Shown piece by piece: positions 8,177-17,417 of a DNA stretch of 64,000 nucleotides. The stretch is from the NCBI RefSeq assembly GCF_000737195.2, contig NZ_JALM01000004.1, positions 38,658-102,657 on the forward strand. The letters run 5' to 3'. This DNA is from Sciscionella sediminilitoris. Its GTDB lineage: Bacteria > Actinomycetota > Actinomycetes > Mycobacteriales > Pseudonocardiaceae. Within the stretch, counting starts at the first letter, position 1, and each line of letters begins with the position of its first letter. Below the pieces are notes generated by a model. That model had not been told where the DNA came from, searched no databases, and saw only the letters and a program-made list of their open reading frames with translations. Position numbers and translations under genes: made by a program.

Positions 8177-9127
8177 GTGGACTTCCGAATCTTCACCGAA
8201 CCCGAACTAGGTGCCGGTTACGGCGAGCTGCTGCGGGTCGCCCGGCTGGCCGAGCAGACCGGTTTCGAGGGCTTCTTCCGTTCCGACCACGTGCTGACCA
8301 TGGACGGGTCCGCGGGCCTGCCCGGCCCCACCGACGCCTGGACCACCCTGTCCGCCCTGGGACGCGAGACCACCCGGATCCGGCTCGGCACCCTGGTCAC
8401 GGCCGCGACCTTCCGGCTGCCGGGCATGCTCGCCATCACCGTCGCCCAGGCCGACGAGATGTCCGGCGGCCGGATCGAGCTCGGCCTCGGCGCGGGCTGG
8501 TTCGCCGCCGAGCACACGGCCTACGGCATCCCGTTCCCCACGGCGCGCGAACGGTTCGACCGGTTCACCGAACAGCTGGAGATCCTGAGCGGGCTCTGGG
8601 CCACCCCGCCCGGCGAGCGGTTCTCCTACGCGGGCACGCACTACACGCTCACCGACTGCCCGGCACTGCCCCGCCCGGTACAGCAACCCGGTCCGCCGGT
8701 GATCATCGGCGGATACGGGCCGCGGCGCACTCCCGCGCTCGCCGCCCGCTTCGCCGCCGAGTTCAACCTGACCTTCGCCTCGATCGACACCGCAGTCGCA
8801 CAGTTCCGGCGGGTCGACGCCGCCTGCCGCGACGCCGGACGGGAACCGGCCAGCCTGCCCCGGTCGATCGGGCAGACACTGGCGCTCGGCCGCACCGACG
8901 CCGAGATCGCCGAGCGCGCCCTGCCCGCGGCGGCTCCGGAGGGCATGCGGGCCAACGCCTTGGCGGGTTCACCGGCGCAGGTGGTCGACGCCATCGGGCG
9001 GTGGCGCGAACACACCGGAATCGACCGGCTCTACCTGCAGATCCTCGATCTCGCCGACCTCGACCACATCGAACTCTTCGCCGCGGAGGTCATGCCGCAG
9101 CTCGCGGCCGACGGCGCACTCGGCTGA
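8177..9127 (+). CDS. LLM class F420-dependent oxidoreductase
   Basis: 316 residues beginning VDFRIFTEPELGAGYGELLR, the characteristic start of a large actinobacterial subfamily of luciferase-like (TIM-barrel) F420-dependent enzymes. Further family segments are GFEGFFRSDHVL, RIRLGTLVTAATFRLPG and ELGLGAGWFAAEHTAYGIPF. It would transfer hydride between F420 and an unknown substrate. GTG 8177 restores the family N-terminus; TTG 8168 and GTG 8171 would add only two or three residues. It stands alone, 24 bp after the TetR gene. Confidence 0.88.
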   Translation: MDFRIFTEPELGAGYGELLRVARLAEQTGFEGFFRSDHVLTMDGSAGLPGPTDAWTTLSALGRETTRIRLGTLVTAATFRLPGMLAITVAQADEMSGGRIELGLGAGWFAAEHTAYGIPFPTARERFDRFTEQLEILSGLWATPPGERFSYAGTHYTLTDCPALPRPVQQPGPPVIIGGYGPRRTPALAARFAAEFNLTFASIDTAVAQFRRVDAACRDAGREPASLPRSIGQTLALGRTDAEIAERALPAAAPEGMRANALAGSPAQVVDAIGRWREHTGIDRLYLQILDLADLDHIELFAAEVMPQLAADGALG

Positions 9128-9148
9128 GAAGCACGGCCGGTTTCCGGG

Positions 9149-10636
9149 TCAGTTTCCGATTTCGCTGAACACGGATTGGGTTTCGAGGAACAGATCGAGG
9201 CCGTCCGGCCCGAGTTCGCGGCCCCAGCCGGATTGTTTGAAGCCGCCGGTGGGCATGGTGACATCGGCGAGGCCGTGCACGTTGATCCCGACCCGCCCGG
9301 CGCGGATACGGCCGGCGACCCGGTGCGCGCGGCCGATATCGCGGGTCCACACCGAGGCCGCCAGCCCGAACTCGGTGTCGTTGGCCGCGGCGACGACCGA
9401 GTCCTCGTCGGTGAACCGCTGGGCGGCGAGTACCGGGCCGAAGATCTCCTCGCGGGCCACCGCCATCGAAGCGTCCACCCCGGTCAGTACCGTGGGCTCG
9501 ACGAAGTACCCGGGTGCGCGGCCGTTCCCGCCACTGAGCACCGTGGCGCCATCGGCGACACCGGCTTCGATGTACCCCAGGATCCGGTCGCGCTGCTCCT
9601 GCGAGATCACCGGACCCATCTGCGATCCGGCGTCCTGGCTGTATCCGAGCCGGATCCCGCGGCCGATCTCGGCCACTGCCTCGGTGACGGTGTCGAAGAG
9701 GGAGTCGTGCACGAACAGCCGCGAGCCCGCCGTGCAGATCTGCCCGGAATTCGAGAAGATCGCCGCAGCCGCACCCTCGACGGCCTTGTCGACGTCGGCA
9801 TCCGCGAAGACGATCACCGGTGATTTCCCACCGAGTTCGAGCGAGACCTTCTTCAGGTTGCCCAGTGCGGCCTGCACGATCAGCCGCCCGACTTCGGTGG
9901 AGCCGGTGAAGGCGATCTTGTCGACTCCCTCGTGCTCGGCGAGCCGCGCTCCGGCCACGGCCCCATCGCCGGTGACGATGTTGACGACCCCGGAGGGAAA
10001 CCCGGCTTCCTCGAGCAGCGGGGCGAGCATGAGCGCGGTGAGCGGTGTCTGTTCGGCTGGTTTGAGAATGACCGAGCAGCCCGCCGCCAGCGCGGGACCG
10101 AGTTTCCACGCGGCCATCAGCAGCGGCGAGTTCCACGGAATGATCAACCCGGCCACGCCGATGGGATGCCGCGCGGTGTAGGCGTGATAGCTACCGCTGC
10201 CGGTGCGGAGGAGCTCCGCACGCCCCGAGATCTTGTCCACCCATCCGGCGTAGTAACGCAGGCAGCGCGCCGCTTCCGGAATCATGCCCTGGCGTGCCTT
10301 GTGGTACGGCATTCCCTGATCGAGGCTTTCCGCGAGCGCGAAATCGTCCGCGTACTCCTCGATCAGATCCGCGAGGCGCCACAGCACCCGGGCCCGATCC
10401 GGAGCCGGTTTCGCCGTCCACCGGCCGTCCTCGAAACTCGCCCGGGCGGCGCGCACCGCCGCGTCCACGTGACCGGGATCCGCCTCCGGAACCTGGGCGA
10501 GCCGTTCGCCCGTTCCCGGATCGACGACTGTGCGCGTGTTTCCGGAACCGGAATACTCACCGCCGATGAGCATCGACCACTCGCGGTCGAAATCGGCGGC
10601 TCCCCGTGCATTACGAACTCGATTGTGCGATGTCAT
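9149..10636 (-). CDS. NAD(P)-dependent aldehyde dehydrogenase
   Basis: 495 residues with the complete family pattern: GVAGLIIPWNSPLLMAAWKL, VDKIAFTGSTEVGRLIVQAA, SLELGGKSPVIVFADADVDK (general-base Glu), FSNSGQICTAGSRLFVHDSL (catalytic Cys) and REEIFGPVLAAQRF. It oxidises an aldehyde to the acid. The longer frame to 10747 adds unrelated sequence; ATG 10636 has AGGA 9 bp upstream. It sits 44 bp downstream of the GntR regulator on the same strand, so it may be co-transcribed with it and act with the oxygenase operon that starts at 11449. Confidence 0.92.
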   Translation of the reverse strand: MTSHNRVRNARGAADFDREWSMLIGGEYSGSGNTRTVVDPGTGERLAQVPEADPGHVDAAVRAARASFEDGRWTAKPAPDRARVLWRLADLIEEYADDFALAESLDQGMPYHKARQGMIPEAARCLRYYAGWVDKISGRAELLRTGSGSYHAYTARHPIGVAGLIIPWNSPLLMAAWKLGPALAAGCSVILKPAEQTPLTALMLAPLLEEAGFPSGVVNIVTGDGAVAGARLAEHEGVDKIAFTGSTEVGRLIVQAALGNLKKVSLELGGKSPVIVFADADVDKAVEGAAAAIFSNSGQICTAGSRLFVHDSLFDTVTEAVAEIGRGIRLGYSQDAGSQMGPVISQEQRDRILGYIEAGVADGATVLSGGNGRAPGYFVEPTVLTGVDASMAVAREEIFGPVLAAQRFTDEDSVVAAANDTEFGLAASVWTRDIGRAHRVAGRIRAGRVGINVHGLADVTMPTGGFKQSGWGRELGPDGLDLFLETQSVFSEIGN

Positions 10637-10680
10637 ACAAGGAATTCCTCTTCTCGGCGCGCCAGCACGGCACGGACAAT

Positions 10681-11355
10681 TCAGGAAGACATCTGATCGG
10701 CGGCCTCGTTGTAGGCCTGTGCCGCATTGCGAACGTGCTGCGCACACAGCTCACGGGTTCGTTCGGCTTTCCCGCTGACGGCCGCTTTCACGATCGCGCG
10801 AATTTCCTTGATCATCTGGTCGGTGCGGCCGGGCTGGGCCAGCGAAAGCGAGCGCACCAGGGTCGCCCGCATGTTCATTCCGTGCAACTGCCTGCTCAGT
10901 TCCGCATTCCGGCTACCGGCCATCAGCACTTCGTAGAACCGCGCTTTCGCCCGCAGCACGTCCACGACTTCCGGGACCGCATCGGCGACCTCGGCACAGG
11001 CCGATTCGAGGGCGTCCCGATCGTGCTGGTCCGCGTTCATGGCGAACAGATAACCGGCGAGGCCTTCCAGTGCCTCCCGGACCTCGTAGATCTCCCGCGC
11101 CTCGTCCCTGGTCAGGGTCGCGACGAAGCTGCCGCGACCGGTCGAGGACACCACGAGCCCTTCGCTCTGCAACTGCCGGAGGGCTTCCCGGACGGTGGCC
11201 CGGCTCGCGGTGGTGCTCTCGCACAGTTCCCGCTCGACCAGCATCTGGCCGGGCCGCAGCTCCAGATTCGATATCGCGCGGCGCAATTCGGCGGCCACCT
11301 GATCCCGGATCAAGGCCGGCGGGCGCTCGATCGCACGCAGCGAGTAGCTCGTCAT
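10681..11355 (-). CDS. GntR-family (FCD) transcriptional regulator
   Basis: 224 residues. The winged helix reads MLVERELCESTTASRATVRE, then ALRQLQSEGLVVSSTGRGSF; the all-helical FCD domain follows from about residue 75 (EIYEVREALEGLAGYLFAMN). FCD-type GntR proteins usually repress a neighbouring catabolic operon and respond to a small carboxylic acid. It is divergent from the flavin reductase/monooxygenase/transporter operon, and a TGTnnnACA-type site lies over that operon's predicted transcription start. Confidence 0.88.
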   Translation of the reverse strand: MTSYSLRAIERPPALIRDQVAAELRRAISNLELRPGQMLVERELCESTTASRATVREALRQLQSEGLVVSSTGRGSFVATLTRDEAREIYEVREALEGLAGYLFAMNADQHDRDALESACAEVADAVPEVVDVLRAKARFYEVLMAGSRNAELSRQLHGMNMRATLVRSLSLAQPGRTDQMIKEIRAIVKAAVSGKAERTRELCAQHVRNAAQAYNEAADQMSS

Positions 11356-11374
11356 CTCCGCATCTTCTCAACTC

Positions 11375-11418
11375 TTGTTCTATCTGACAACTGCTTGCTA
11401 CTGTCACCTGTAAGACAG
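11375..11418 (+). promoter_or_regulatory. Promoter and GntR-type operator of the oxygenase/transporter operon
   Basis: TTGTTC (11375-11380) and TACTGT (11399-11404) are spaced by 18 bp, giving a plausible -35/-10 pair. CTGTAAGACAG (11408-11418) is a palindrome with 4-bp arms that fits the TGTnnnACA core of FCD-type GntR operators and lies over the predicted start site. Repression by the adjacent GntR protein is inferred. Confidence 0.45.
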
Positions 11419-11448
11419 CTGTTGACCGTTCTTCAATGAGGAGGAACC

Positions 11449-12405
11449 GTGGCTGATCCGCATCGCGAGCTGTCCGAATCCGAACTACGAGCCCTGCGTC
11501 AGGCACTCGGAGCCTTCGTCACCGGGGTCACCATCGTCACCACCCGCGCCGAAGACGGTTCGTGGCGCGGGATCACGGTGAACTCGTTCACCTCCGTATC
11601 CCTGCGTCCACCACGGGTACTGGTCTGCGTGGACAATCGCGCCGCGAGTTTCCCGGTGTTCACCGCCGCCAGTGGGTACGTGATCAACATCCTCGGTGCC
11701 GAGGACCAGGAACTCGCCACCCGGTTCGCGAGCAAGCGCCCGGACAAGTTCGACGGGATCGAAGTCGAGCAGAGCCCGCTCGGGCACCCGATTCTGCGGG
11801 CCGCCACCACCTGGATCGAATGCCGCAGGGCCGAGACGATCGATATCGGCGACCATGCCGTGCTGATCGGCGCGGTCACCGACTACGCCGAACGCGGCGG
11901 GCAGCCATTGGCGTTCCATCAGGGCAGGTTCGTCAGCTTCGCCCCCGCTCCGCAGCTCGCCGACTCCGGCGGGGAGGGCCAAACCATCCGTGCGGGCTGG
12001 ATCGTCGAGACACCACAGGGATCGGTCGCGCTCACCCATCTGCCGGACGGGCGGCTGGCCATCCCGACCGCGCCGGTGCACGCTCGTCAGCTCAGTGAGC
12101 GCAGCCTCTGCCGGGAAGGCGGTGCCCTGGTCGGAGCACCGATGACCATCGAGTTCCTGTACTCCGCCTACAACTCGGAGACCTCCGGCCAGCTGACCAT
12201 GGTCTACCGTTCGACCACCGATCGCGCGCGGCTGGACTCGGACCGCGCCTCGCTCTATCCGTTGAGCGAGACCACCCTGAGCCGGATCGCGTCCACTGTG
12301 GAGCGTTCCGTTCTGCGGCGCTATGCCCGGGAGCGGGAGGGGCCGACGTTCGGCATCTACTCCGGCACCGAACTCAGCGGCAACGTCGTGCAGCTCTCCG
12401 GCTGA
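11449..12405 (+). CDS. Flavin reductase, probable partner of the LuxA-like monooxygenase
   Basis: 318 residues. The first ~165 are a flavin-reductase-like domain: LRQALGAFVTGVTIVTTR, WRGITVNSFTSVSLRPPRVL and TWIECRRAETIDIGDHAVLI, ending in PLAFHQGRFVSF. It reduces FMN or FAD with NAD(P)H for a two-component oxygenase, and the next gene encodes a luciferase-like enzyme that would use the reduced flavin. The C-terminal ~150 residues form an extra domain I cannot name; reductase components with added regulatory domains are known. GTG 11449 is preceded by a strong GAGGAGGAA. Confidence 0.8.
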   Translation: MADPHRELSESELRALRQALGAFVTGVTIVTTRAEDGSWRGITVNSFTSVSLRPPRVLVCVDNRAASFPVFTAASGYVINILGAEDQELATRFASKRPDKFDGIEVEQSPLGHPILRAATTWIECRRAETIDIGDHAVLIGAVTDYAERGGQPLAFHQGRFVSFAPAPQLADSGGEGQTIRAGWIVETPQGSVALTHLPDGRLAIPTAPVHARQLSERSLCREGGALVGAPMTIEFLYSAYNSETSGQLTMVYRSTTDRARLDSDRASLYPLSETTLSRIASTVERSVLRRYAREREGPTFGIYSGTELSGNVVQLSG

Positions 12406-12448
12406 CCGGATGCCCGAACCCGAACCCAGCGACGAACGAAGGGTCATC

Positions 12449-13492
12449 ATGAAGTTCGCTTTGATGCTCGATCTCGGCCGTATCGACGCGCGGATCTCTG
12501 CCGCGGAACTACGCGACCGTGCCAACGAAATCGTGGAATTCGCGGACCGATCGGGATTCGACACGGTGTTCTGCGGCGAACACCACGGACATGAGCTGAC
12601 GATGGCGCCGAATCCGCTGGCGCAACTGGCCGCCTGGTCGCAACGCGTCGAGCGGATCCGCCTTGGCACAGCGGTATTGTGCGCACCCTACTGGCACCCG
12701 GTCCGGCTGGCCGGCGAAGCGGGACTGGTGGACCTGCTCAGTGACGGCCGCCTCGAACTCGGCATCGGGCGTGGCGCCTACACCTACGAGTTCGCCCGCA
12801 TGGCCGGCGGAATCGCCCCGGAGATCGCGCGGGAGAGCCTGGCCGAACTGGTGCCCGCGCTGCGCGGACTCTGGGCGGGCGACTATGCCCATGACGGCGC
12901 CAAGTACAGCTTTCCCGCCACGACCTCGACACCGAGGCCGACCCAGCCCGGCGGCCCGCCACTGTGGATTTCCGCCCGCCATCCGGAATTGTTCGAACTG
13001 GCGGTCCGGGAGCGCTGCAACGTGATGGTCGCACCGCTGAACATGCCCTTCGAGGAAGTGGTCTCGTTGCGCGAGCGGCTGGACAAGGCGGTCGCCTCGG
13101 TCGGAAACGGCCATGTACCGCGCATGATGACGCTGCGGGACGCCTTCGTGTACGAGGATCCCGGGCAGTGGAAGGTCGGCCCCGAGGCCGCGCTCGCCCG
13201 CGAGCCGTACTTCAACTCGCTGTTCCAGTCCGACGGCGAGGTGCACGAGGGCTTCGTGCATCCGTACCACAAGCCAGGAACCCAGCCACCCACGGCCGAG
13301 GAACTGTGGCAGAACCTGGTTTTCGGCACACCGTCCCAGGTGATCGAGAAACTGCACCGGTACGAACAGGCCGGTACCGATGTCTTCCTGTACGGCGCGA
13401 CGTTCGGTGTACCGCACGAACTCGAGATGCGCAGCCTGGAACTGTTCGCCGAGCAGGTGATCCCGGCATTCGGCACCGGGGAACCGCGATGA
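12449..13492 (+). CDS. LuxA-like (LLM class) flavin-dependent monooxygenase
   Basis: 347 residues: MKFALMLDLGRIDARISAAE, GFDTVFCGEHHGHELTMAPN, RIRLGTAVLCAPYWHPVRLA and RLELGIGRGAYTYEFARMAG. The GEHH segment and TIM-barrel pattern are those of FMNH2-using luciferase-like monooxygenases. With the reductase 43 bp upstream it would form a two-component oxygenase. ATG 12449 is chosen over the longer frame from 12323, which overlaps the reductase. The next gene starts inside its stop codon (ATGA). The substrate is unknown. Confidence 0.85.
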   Translation: MKFALMLDLGRIDARISAAELRDRANEIVEFADRSGFDTVFCGEHHGHELTMAPNPLAQLAAWSQRVERIRLGTAVLCAPYWHPVRLAGEAGLVDLLSDGRLELGIGRGAYTYEFARMAGGIAPEIARESLAELVPALRGLWAGDYAHDGAKYSFPATTSTPRPTQPGGPPLWISARHPELFELAVRERCNVMVAPLNMPFEEVVSLRERLDKAVASVGNGHVPRMMTLRDAFVYEDPGQWKVGPEAALAREPYFNSLFQSDGEVHEGFVHPYHKPGTQPPTAEELWQNLVFGTPSQVIEKLHRYEQAGTDVFLYGATFGVPHELEMRSLELFAEQVIPAFGTGEPR

Positions 13493-14271
13493 ACCCGGCA
13501 CCCGGCCTGCACACCGTCTTCGAGTCACCGGGGAACCAGACGACGCCCTGCGTGCTGATCCACGGTGTCGGCAGTGATCTCGGTTCCTGGGACGCCATCG
13601 CCGGACAGCTGGCCCAGCACGCCCCGGTAGTACGCCAGGATCTGCGCGGGCACGGCCGTTCGCACTCCCCCGCCGGGGCCTGGGACATCGACGATTTCGC
13701 CGCCGATCAGCTCGAGGTCCTGGACCTGTTCGGGATCAAGACCGCGCACGTCATCGGATTCTCCCTGGGCGGCCTGATCGCCCAGCGCCTGGCCGCGCGG
13801 CACCCGGACCGGGTGCGGAGCCTGGTGACGATCTCCGCGGTGGCGGGCCGTACACCGCGGCAGCGGGCCGCCGTCCTGGACCGGCTCGCCCGGATCGAGA
13901 ACGACGGCCCCGAAGCGGTCGCCCGGGAAAGCGTCGACCGGTGGTATTCGGCCGAATACCTGCGCGCGCATCCCGAGGTCCGGGACCGGACCCTGGCCCG
14001 GATGGCCGCACTGGACCCGGATTCCTACGCCCGCGCCTACCGCGTGCTCGCCACCACGGATCTGGCCGCCGAGCTCGGCTCGATCACCGCCACGACCCTT
14101 GCCATGACAGGGGAACTCGACATCGGCTCGCCACCGGAGATGACCCGGCGCATCGCCGAAGGCGTGCGCACCGGCAGACACGTGGTGTTCCCCGGAGTAC
14201 GGCATTCGATTCTGTCGGAAATTCCCGACCTCATCACCAAGGAGATTCTCGACCATGTCCGAGACTGTTGA
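13489..14271 (+). CDS. Alpha/beta hydrolase, 3-oxoadipate enol-lactonase (PcaD)-like
   Basis: 260 residues. HGVGSDLGSWDAIAGQLAQ is the oxyanion-hole region, GFSLGG holds the nucleophilic Ser, GELDIGSPPEMTRRI holds the acid Asp, and GVRHSILSE holds the catalytic His. The layout resembles PcaD, which opens 3-oxoadipate enol-lactone. The gene overlaps the following carboxymuconolactone-decarboxylase-like gene by 17 bp, as in Pca gene sets, but no dioxygenase or cycloisomerase is present. The real substrate may therefore be a different lactone or ester formed by the monooxygenase. Confidence 0.8.
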   Translation: MNPAPGLHTVFESPGNQTTPCVLIHGVGSDLGSWDAIAGQLAQHAPVVRQDLRGHGRSHSPAGAWDIDDFAADQLEVLDLFGIKTAHVIGFSLGGLIAQRLAARHPDRVRSLVTISAVAGRTPRQRAAVLDRLARIENDGPEAVARESVDRWYSAEYLRAHPEVRDRTLARMAALDPDSYARAYRVLATTDLAAELGSITATTLAMTGELDIGSPPEMTRRIAEGVRTGRHVVFPGVRHSILSEIPDLITKEILDHVRDC

Positions 14272-14653
14272 CGGCCAGGACATCCACGACGCCGGAATGC
14301 AGGTCCGCAGGACCGTTCTCGGCGCGGACTACGTGGACAAGGCAGGAGCCCACGCCGACGACCTCACCGTCGAGTTCCAGCGATTCCTCACCACCTACTG
14401 CTGGGGCGAGATCTGGACCGACGAACGGCTGAGCAGGCAGCAGCATAGCCTTGTCGTGCTCGCGATCGCGGCCGCGCTCGGCCGGGTCAACGAGTTCGAG
14501 GCCCATGCCAAGGGCGCCCTGCGGAACGGGATCACCCCGGACCAGCTGACCGCGGTGCTCCGCCAGATCGCGGTCTACGCCGGGGTTCCCGCCGCCGTCT
14601 CCTGCCAGGCCGCCCTGCGCAGGGCGATCGCCGAGCACTGCCGGGGCGAATGA
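14255..14653 (+). CDS. Carboxymuconolactone decarboxylase (PcaC)-like protein
   Basis: 132 residues: MQVRRTVLGADYVDKAGAHA, YCWGEIWTDERLSRQQHSLV, LGRVNEFEAHAKGALRNGIT, then AVYAGVPAAVSCQAALRRAI. This is close to the PcaC type (4-carboxymuconolactone to enol-lactone plus CO2) in length and in the WGEIW and YAGVPAA segments. It lacks the CxxC pair of the AhpD peroxidases in the same superfamily. It lies between the hydrolase gene and the solute-binding-protein gene, with overlaps on both sides, so it belongs to the operon. Confidence 0.82.
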   Translation: MSETVDGQDIHDAGMQVRRTVLGADYVDKAGAHADDLTVEFQRFLTTYCWGEIWTDERLSRQQHSLVVLAIAAALGRVNEFEAHAKGALRNGITPDQLTAVLRQIAVYAGVPAAVSCQAALRRAIAEHCRGE

Positions 14654-15717
14654 CCATGGTGGTGACACGTCGGGGGTTCCTCGGCGGTGGTGCCGCGCTG
14701 CTCGGCGGCACCGCCCTCTCGGCCTGCGGGATGACCGCCACCTCGGGCAAGCAGACGCTGACCATGGTGACCTGGGGCGGCACCACCGGCGAGGGCTATC
14801 AGAAACTGGTCGCCGCTCCGTTCCAGAAATTGACCGGCATTCCGGTCCGGGTGACCGCGCCGGTCGACTACGGCCGCTATCGAGCCCAACAGAAAAACGA
14901 TCGGATCACCTGGAACTGGATCGACTTCGAAGGCTGGTACACCTTCCAGCACCAGGAATGGTGGGCGAATATCGGCAACGAGGTCGTCACCGGGGACGTG
15001 CACGACTACATCGAGCTTCCCGGCGGCAGCAAACCCGTGCTGCCGTGGGGAATCGCCAGCGGCAGCTACTGTTTCGCCATCGCCTACCGCACCGATCATC
15101 CCGGAAGGCATCCGCGCTCCTGGAGTGAATTCCTCGATCCGCGCGCGGTTCCGGGCAAACGCAGCATCTACAACTGGCCGTTCGGCATGCTGGAGATAGC
15201 GCTGCTCGGCGACGGGGTTCCCTACCGGGATCTGTATCCGCTCGATATCGATCGCGCGATCGGCAAACTCGATTCGATCAAAGGATCGCTGACGTTCTGG
15301 AATTCCGGTGCCGAACTGCAACAGCAACTCTCGGCGGGAACCGCTCCGTTCGCGTTCGCGTGGAACAACCGCGCCGCGGCGGTGGCGCGCGCCGGTAAAC
15401 CGGTGGCGCTCGAATGGCAGGACAATCTGCAGGACGGCGGATACGACGTGGTCGCGGCCAATGATCCGCAGAAAGACGAGACGATCCGGCTGCTGCGCTA
15501 CATGAATCGCCCCGATGTCATCGTCGGCAGATCCCGGGCGACCGGGTACAGCCCGACCACGCACACCGCGCTGCAGAAGATGAGCCCGGCCGAACGCCAG
15601 TGGCTCAACCTCGAACCAGCTCACCTCGCCAAGGCCGTCGGCTCGATCGATCTGTCGTGGTGGGCGGAGAATTTCGACGAGGCCACCAACAAATGGAACA
15701 CCTGGGCAAGCGCATGA
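14650..15717 (+). CDS. ABC transporter solute-binding lipoprotein (PotD-like)
   Basis: 355 residues. The N-terminus TRRGFLGGGAALLGGTALSAC has a twin-arginine motif and a lipobox ending at Cys26, so the mature protein should be a Tat-exported lipoprotein. The body fits extracellular binding proteins of the spermidine/putrescine class (MVTWGGTTGEGYQ near the start; LPWGIASGSYCFAIAYRTD; FAFAWNNRAAAVARAGKPVA). The ligand is unknown and may be the substrate of the co-encoded oxygenase. ATG 14650 forms a 4-bp overlap with the decarboxylase stop. Confidence 0.88.
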   Translation: MTMVVTRRGFLGGGAALLGGTALSACGMTATSGKQTLTMVTWGGTTGEGYQKLVAAPFQKLTGIPVRVTAPVDYGRYRAQQKNDRITWNWIDFEGWYTFQHQEWWANIGNEVVTGDVHDYIELPGGSKPVLPWGIASGSYCFAIAYRTDHPGRHPRSWSEFLDPRAVPGKRSIYNWPFGMLEIALLGDGVPYRDLYPLDIDRAIGKLDSIKGSLTFWNSGAELQQQLSAGTAPFAFAWNNRAAAVARAGKPVALEWQDNLQDGGYDVVAANDPQKDETIRLLRYMNRPDVIVGRSRATGYSPTTHTALQKMSPAERQWLNLEPAHLAKAVGSIDLSWWAENFDEATNKWNTWASA

Positions 15718-16595
15718 ACACCATGACAACGGCAACGACCCGGCCGAGCGCCCCACGCGCCCCGGCCACCAGGCGGCGCCGGGAACGCACCTGGCTGCTC
15801 ACCGTTCCCGCCCTCGCACTGGTCATTCCGGTCTTCCTGATCCCGACCGTACTCGTCCTCTCCACCGCCTTCACCGAGGCACCGGCCGGGCTCACCCACA
15901 TCCGGGATGTGTTCACCTCCTCCCTCGCGCTCGGTGTACTGGGCCGCAGCCTGTTCGTCTCGCTGATCGTGACCGTGATCAGCCTGGTGCTCGCGCTGCC
16001 GTACGCGATGTTCGTCGTGAAGGCCGGGGCGCGCCTGCGGAACCTGCTCCTGGGCGCGGTCCTGTGCACCCTGTTCTTCAGCGTCATCGTCCGCGCGTAC
16101 GCCTGGCTCGCGCTGCTCGGCAAGGGCGGCCCGATTCCCGAGGCACTGCACGCGATCGGGCTCATGGGGGCGGACGGTTCGCTGGCGCACACGCGTACGG
16201 CCACGATCATCGCGATGACCCAGTACGGCGTGCCGTACATGCTGCTGGCGCTCTACGACAACATTCGCAGGCTGGATCCCGCACTGGAGCGCGCGGCGGC
16301 GATCTGCGGAGCCAACCGGGTCACCCGGTTCTTCCGGGTCTCGCTTCCGTTGATGCTGCCCGGAATCGCTTCGGGATCCATCATCGTGTTCGTGACGACC
16401 CTTGGCTACTACATCATTCCCGCCGTGGTCGGTTCGCCACAGGACATGATGGTCGGCCAGCTCATCAGCGTGCAGATCAACACCGCGACCAACTGGGGCT
16501 TCGGCGCGGCGATCGGTGCCGTGCTCGCCGTGGTGGCCCTGGTGTGCTTCGTGCTGTTCCGGCTCGTCGGCCGCCTGGAGCGGAGGTACCGGTGA
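15714..16595 (+). CDS. ABC transporter permease (PotB-like)
   Basis: 293 residues with about six membrane segments; the first follows a basic N-terminus (RRRERTWLLTVPALALVIPV). The EAA loop that contacts the ATPase is ERAAAICGANRVTRFFRVSL, then PLMLPG. This is the first permease of the polyamine-type importer in this operon. ATG 15714 overlaps the binding-protein stop (ATGA). Confidence 0.88.
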   Translation: MNTMTTATTRPSAPRAPATRRRRERTWLLTVPALALVIPVFLIPTVLVLSTAFTEAPAGLTHIRDVFTSSLALGVLGRSLFVSLIVTVISLVLALPYAMFVVKAGARLRNLLLGAVLCTLFFSVIVRAYAWLALLGKGGPIPEALHAIGLMGADGSLAHTRTATIIAMTQYGVPYMLLALYDNIRRLDPALERAAAICGANRVTRFFRVSLPLMLPGIASGSIIVFVTTLGYYIIPAVVGSPQDMMVGQLISVQINTATNWGFGAAIGAVLAVVALVCFVLFRLVGRLERRYR

Positions 16596-16596
16596 C

Positions 16597-17406
16597 ATGG
16601 ACTCCAAACTGCTGCGCGCGATCAACACCGTCTACGCCTGCCTGCTGGCGCTGTTCCTGATCGTGCCGAGCCTGGTGGTGATCCCGCTCGCGTTCAGCAC
16701 CAGCCAGTTCCTCGAATTCCCGCCGCCGGGATTCTCCACGCACTATTTCCGGGAATTCTTCGCCGACCTGCAGTGGCGAGCCGCGCTGCAGCGCAGCCTC
16801 AATGTGGCACTCGTGTCCGTACTCATCTCGCTGCCGATCGGGGTGGCCGCCTCCTGGTGGCTGGTCCGCGGGCGTTCCCGGTTCAAGAATCTCGTGGAAT
16901 CCACCCTGATGCTGCCGATGATGATCCCGATCGTGGTGTTCGGGCTCGGCGCTTATCTGATCCTGTTGCGGTTCCATCTGGTCGGGAATCTCTGGATGGT
17001 CGCCGCAACCCACGCCGTGCTGGAGATACCCTTCGTCATCCTCACCGTTACCGCGGCACTGCAGACCTTCGATTTCCGCCTGGTGCGCGCGGCACGGGTC
17101 TGCGGGGCCGGATCGTTCACCGCCTTCCGCAGTATCGTGCTCCCCATCATCGCGCCCGCCGTCGGTGCCGGAGCCCTGATCGGGCTGATGACTTCCTTCG
17201 ACGAGGCGGTGATCGCCCTGTTCATCGCCGGTGACACGCTTCCCACCCTGCCCGTGCAGATGTTCAACAGCATCACCTACGACGTGAACCCGCTCGTACC
17301 GGTGGCGGCGACCGTGCTGACGGTCGTCACGCTGGTCCTCCTGCTGGCCGCCCTGTTGCTCGTGCGGTGGTCGCGCAAACGCACCGATATCCAGATCCGA
17401 CTGTAG
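16597..17406 (+). CDS. ABC transporter permease (PotC-like)
   Basis: 269 residues with six predicted membrane segments and the EAA loop LVRAARVCGAGSFTAFRSIV, then LPIIAPAVGAG. It pairs with the preceding permease. The start is ATG 16597, with GGAGG 11 bp upstream, one base after the previous stop. Confidence 0.88.
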   Translation: MDSKLLRAINTVYACLLALFLIVPSLVVIPLAFSTSQFLEFPPPGFSTHYFREFFADLQWRAALQRSLNVALVSVLISLPIGVAASWWLVRGRSRFKNLVESTLMLPMMIPIVVFGLGAYLILLRFHLVGNLWMVAATHAVLEIPFVILTVTAALQTFDFRLVRAARVCGAGSFTAFRSIVLPIIAPAVGAGALIGLMTSFDEAVIALFIAGDTLPTLPVQMFNSITYDVNPLVPVAATVLTVVTLVLLLAALLLVRWSRKRTDIQIRL

Positions 17407-17417
17407 GGATTCCGCCC

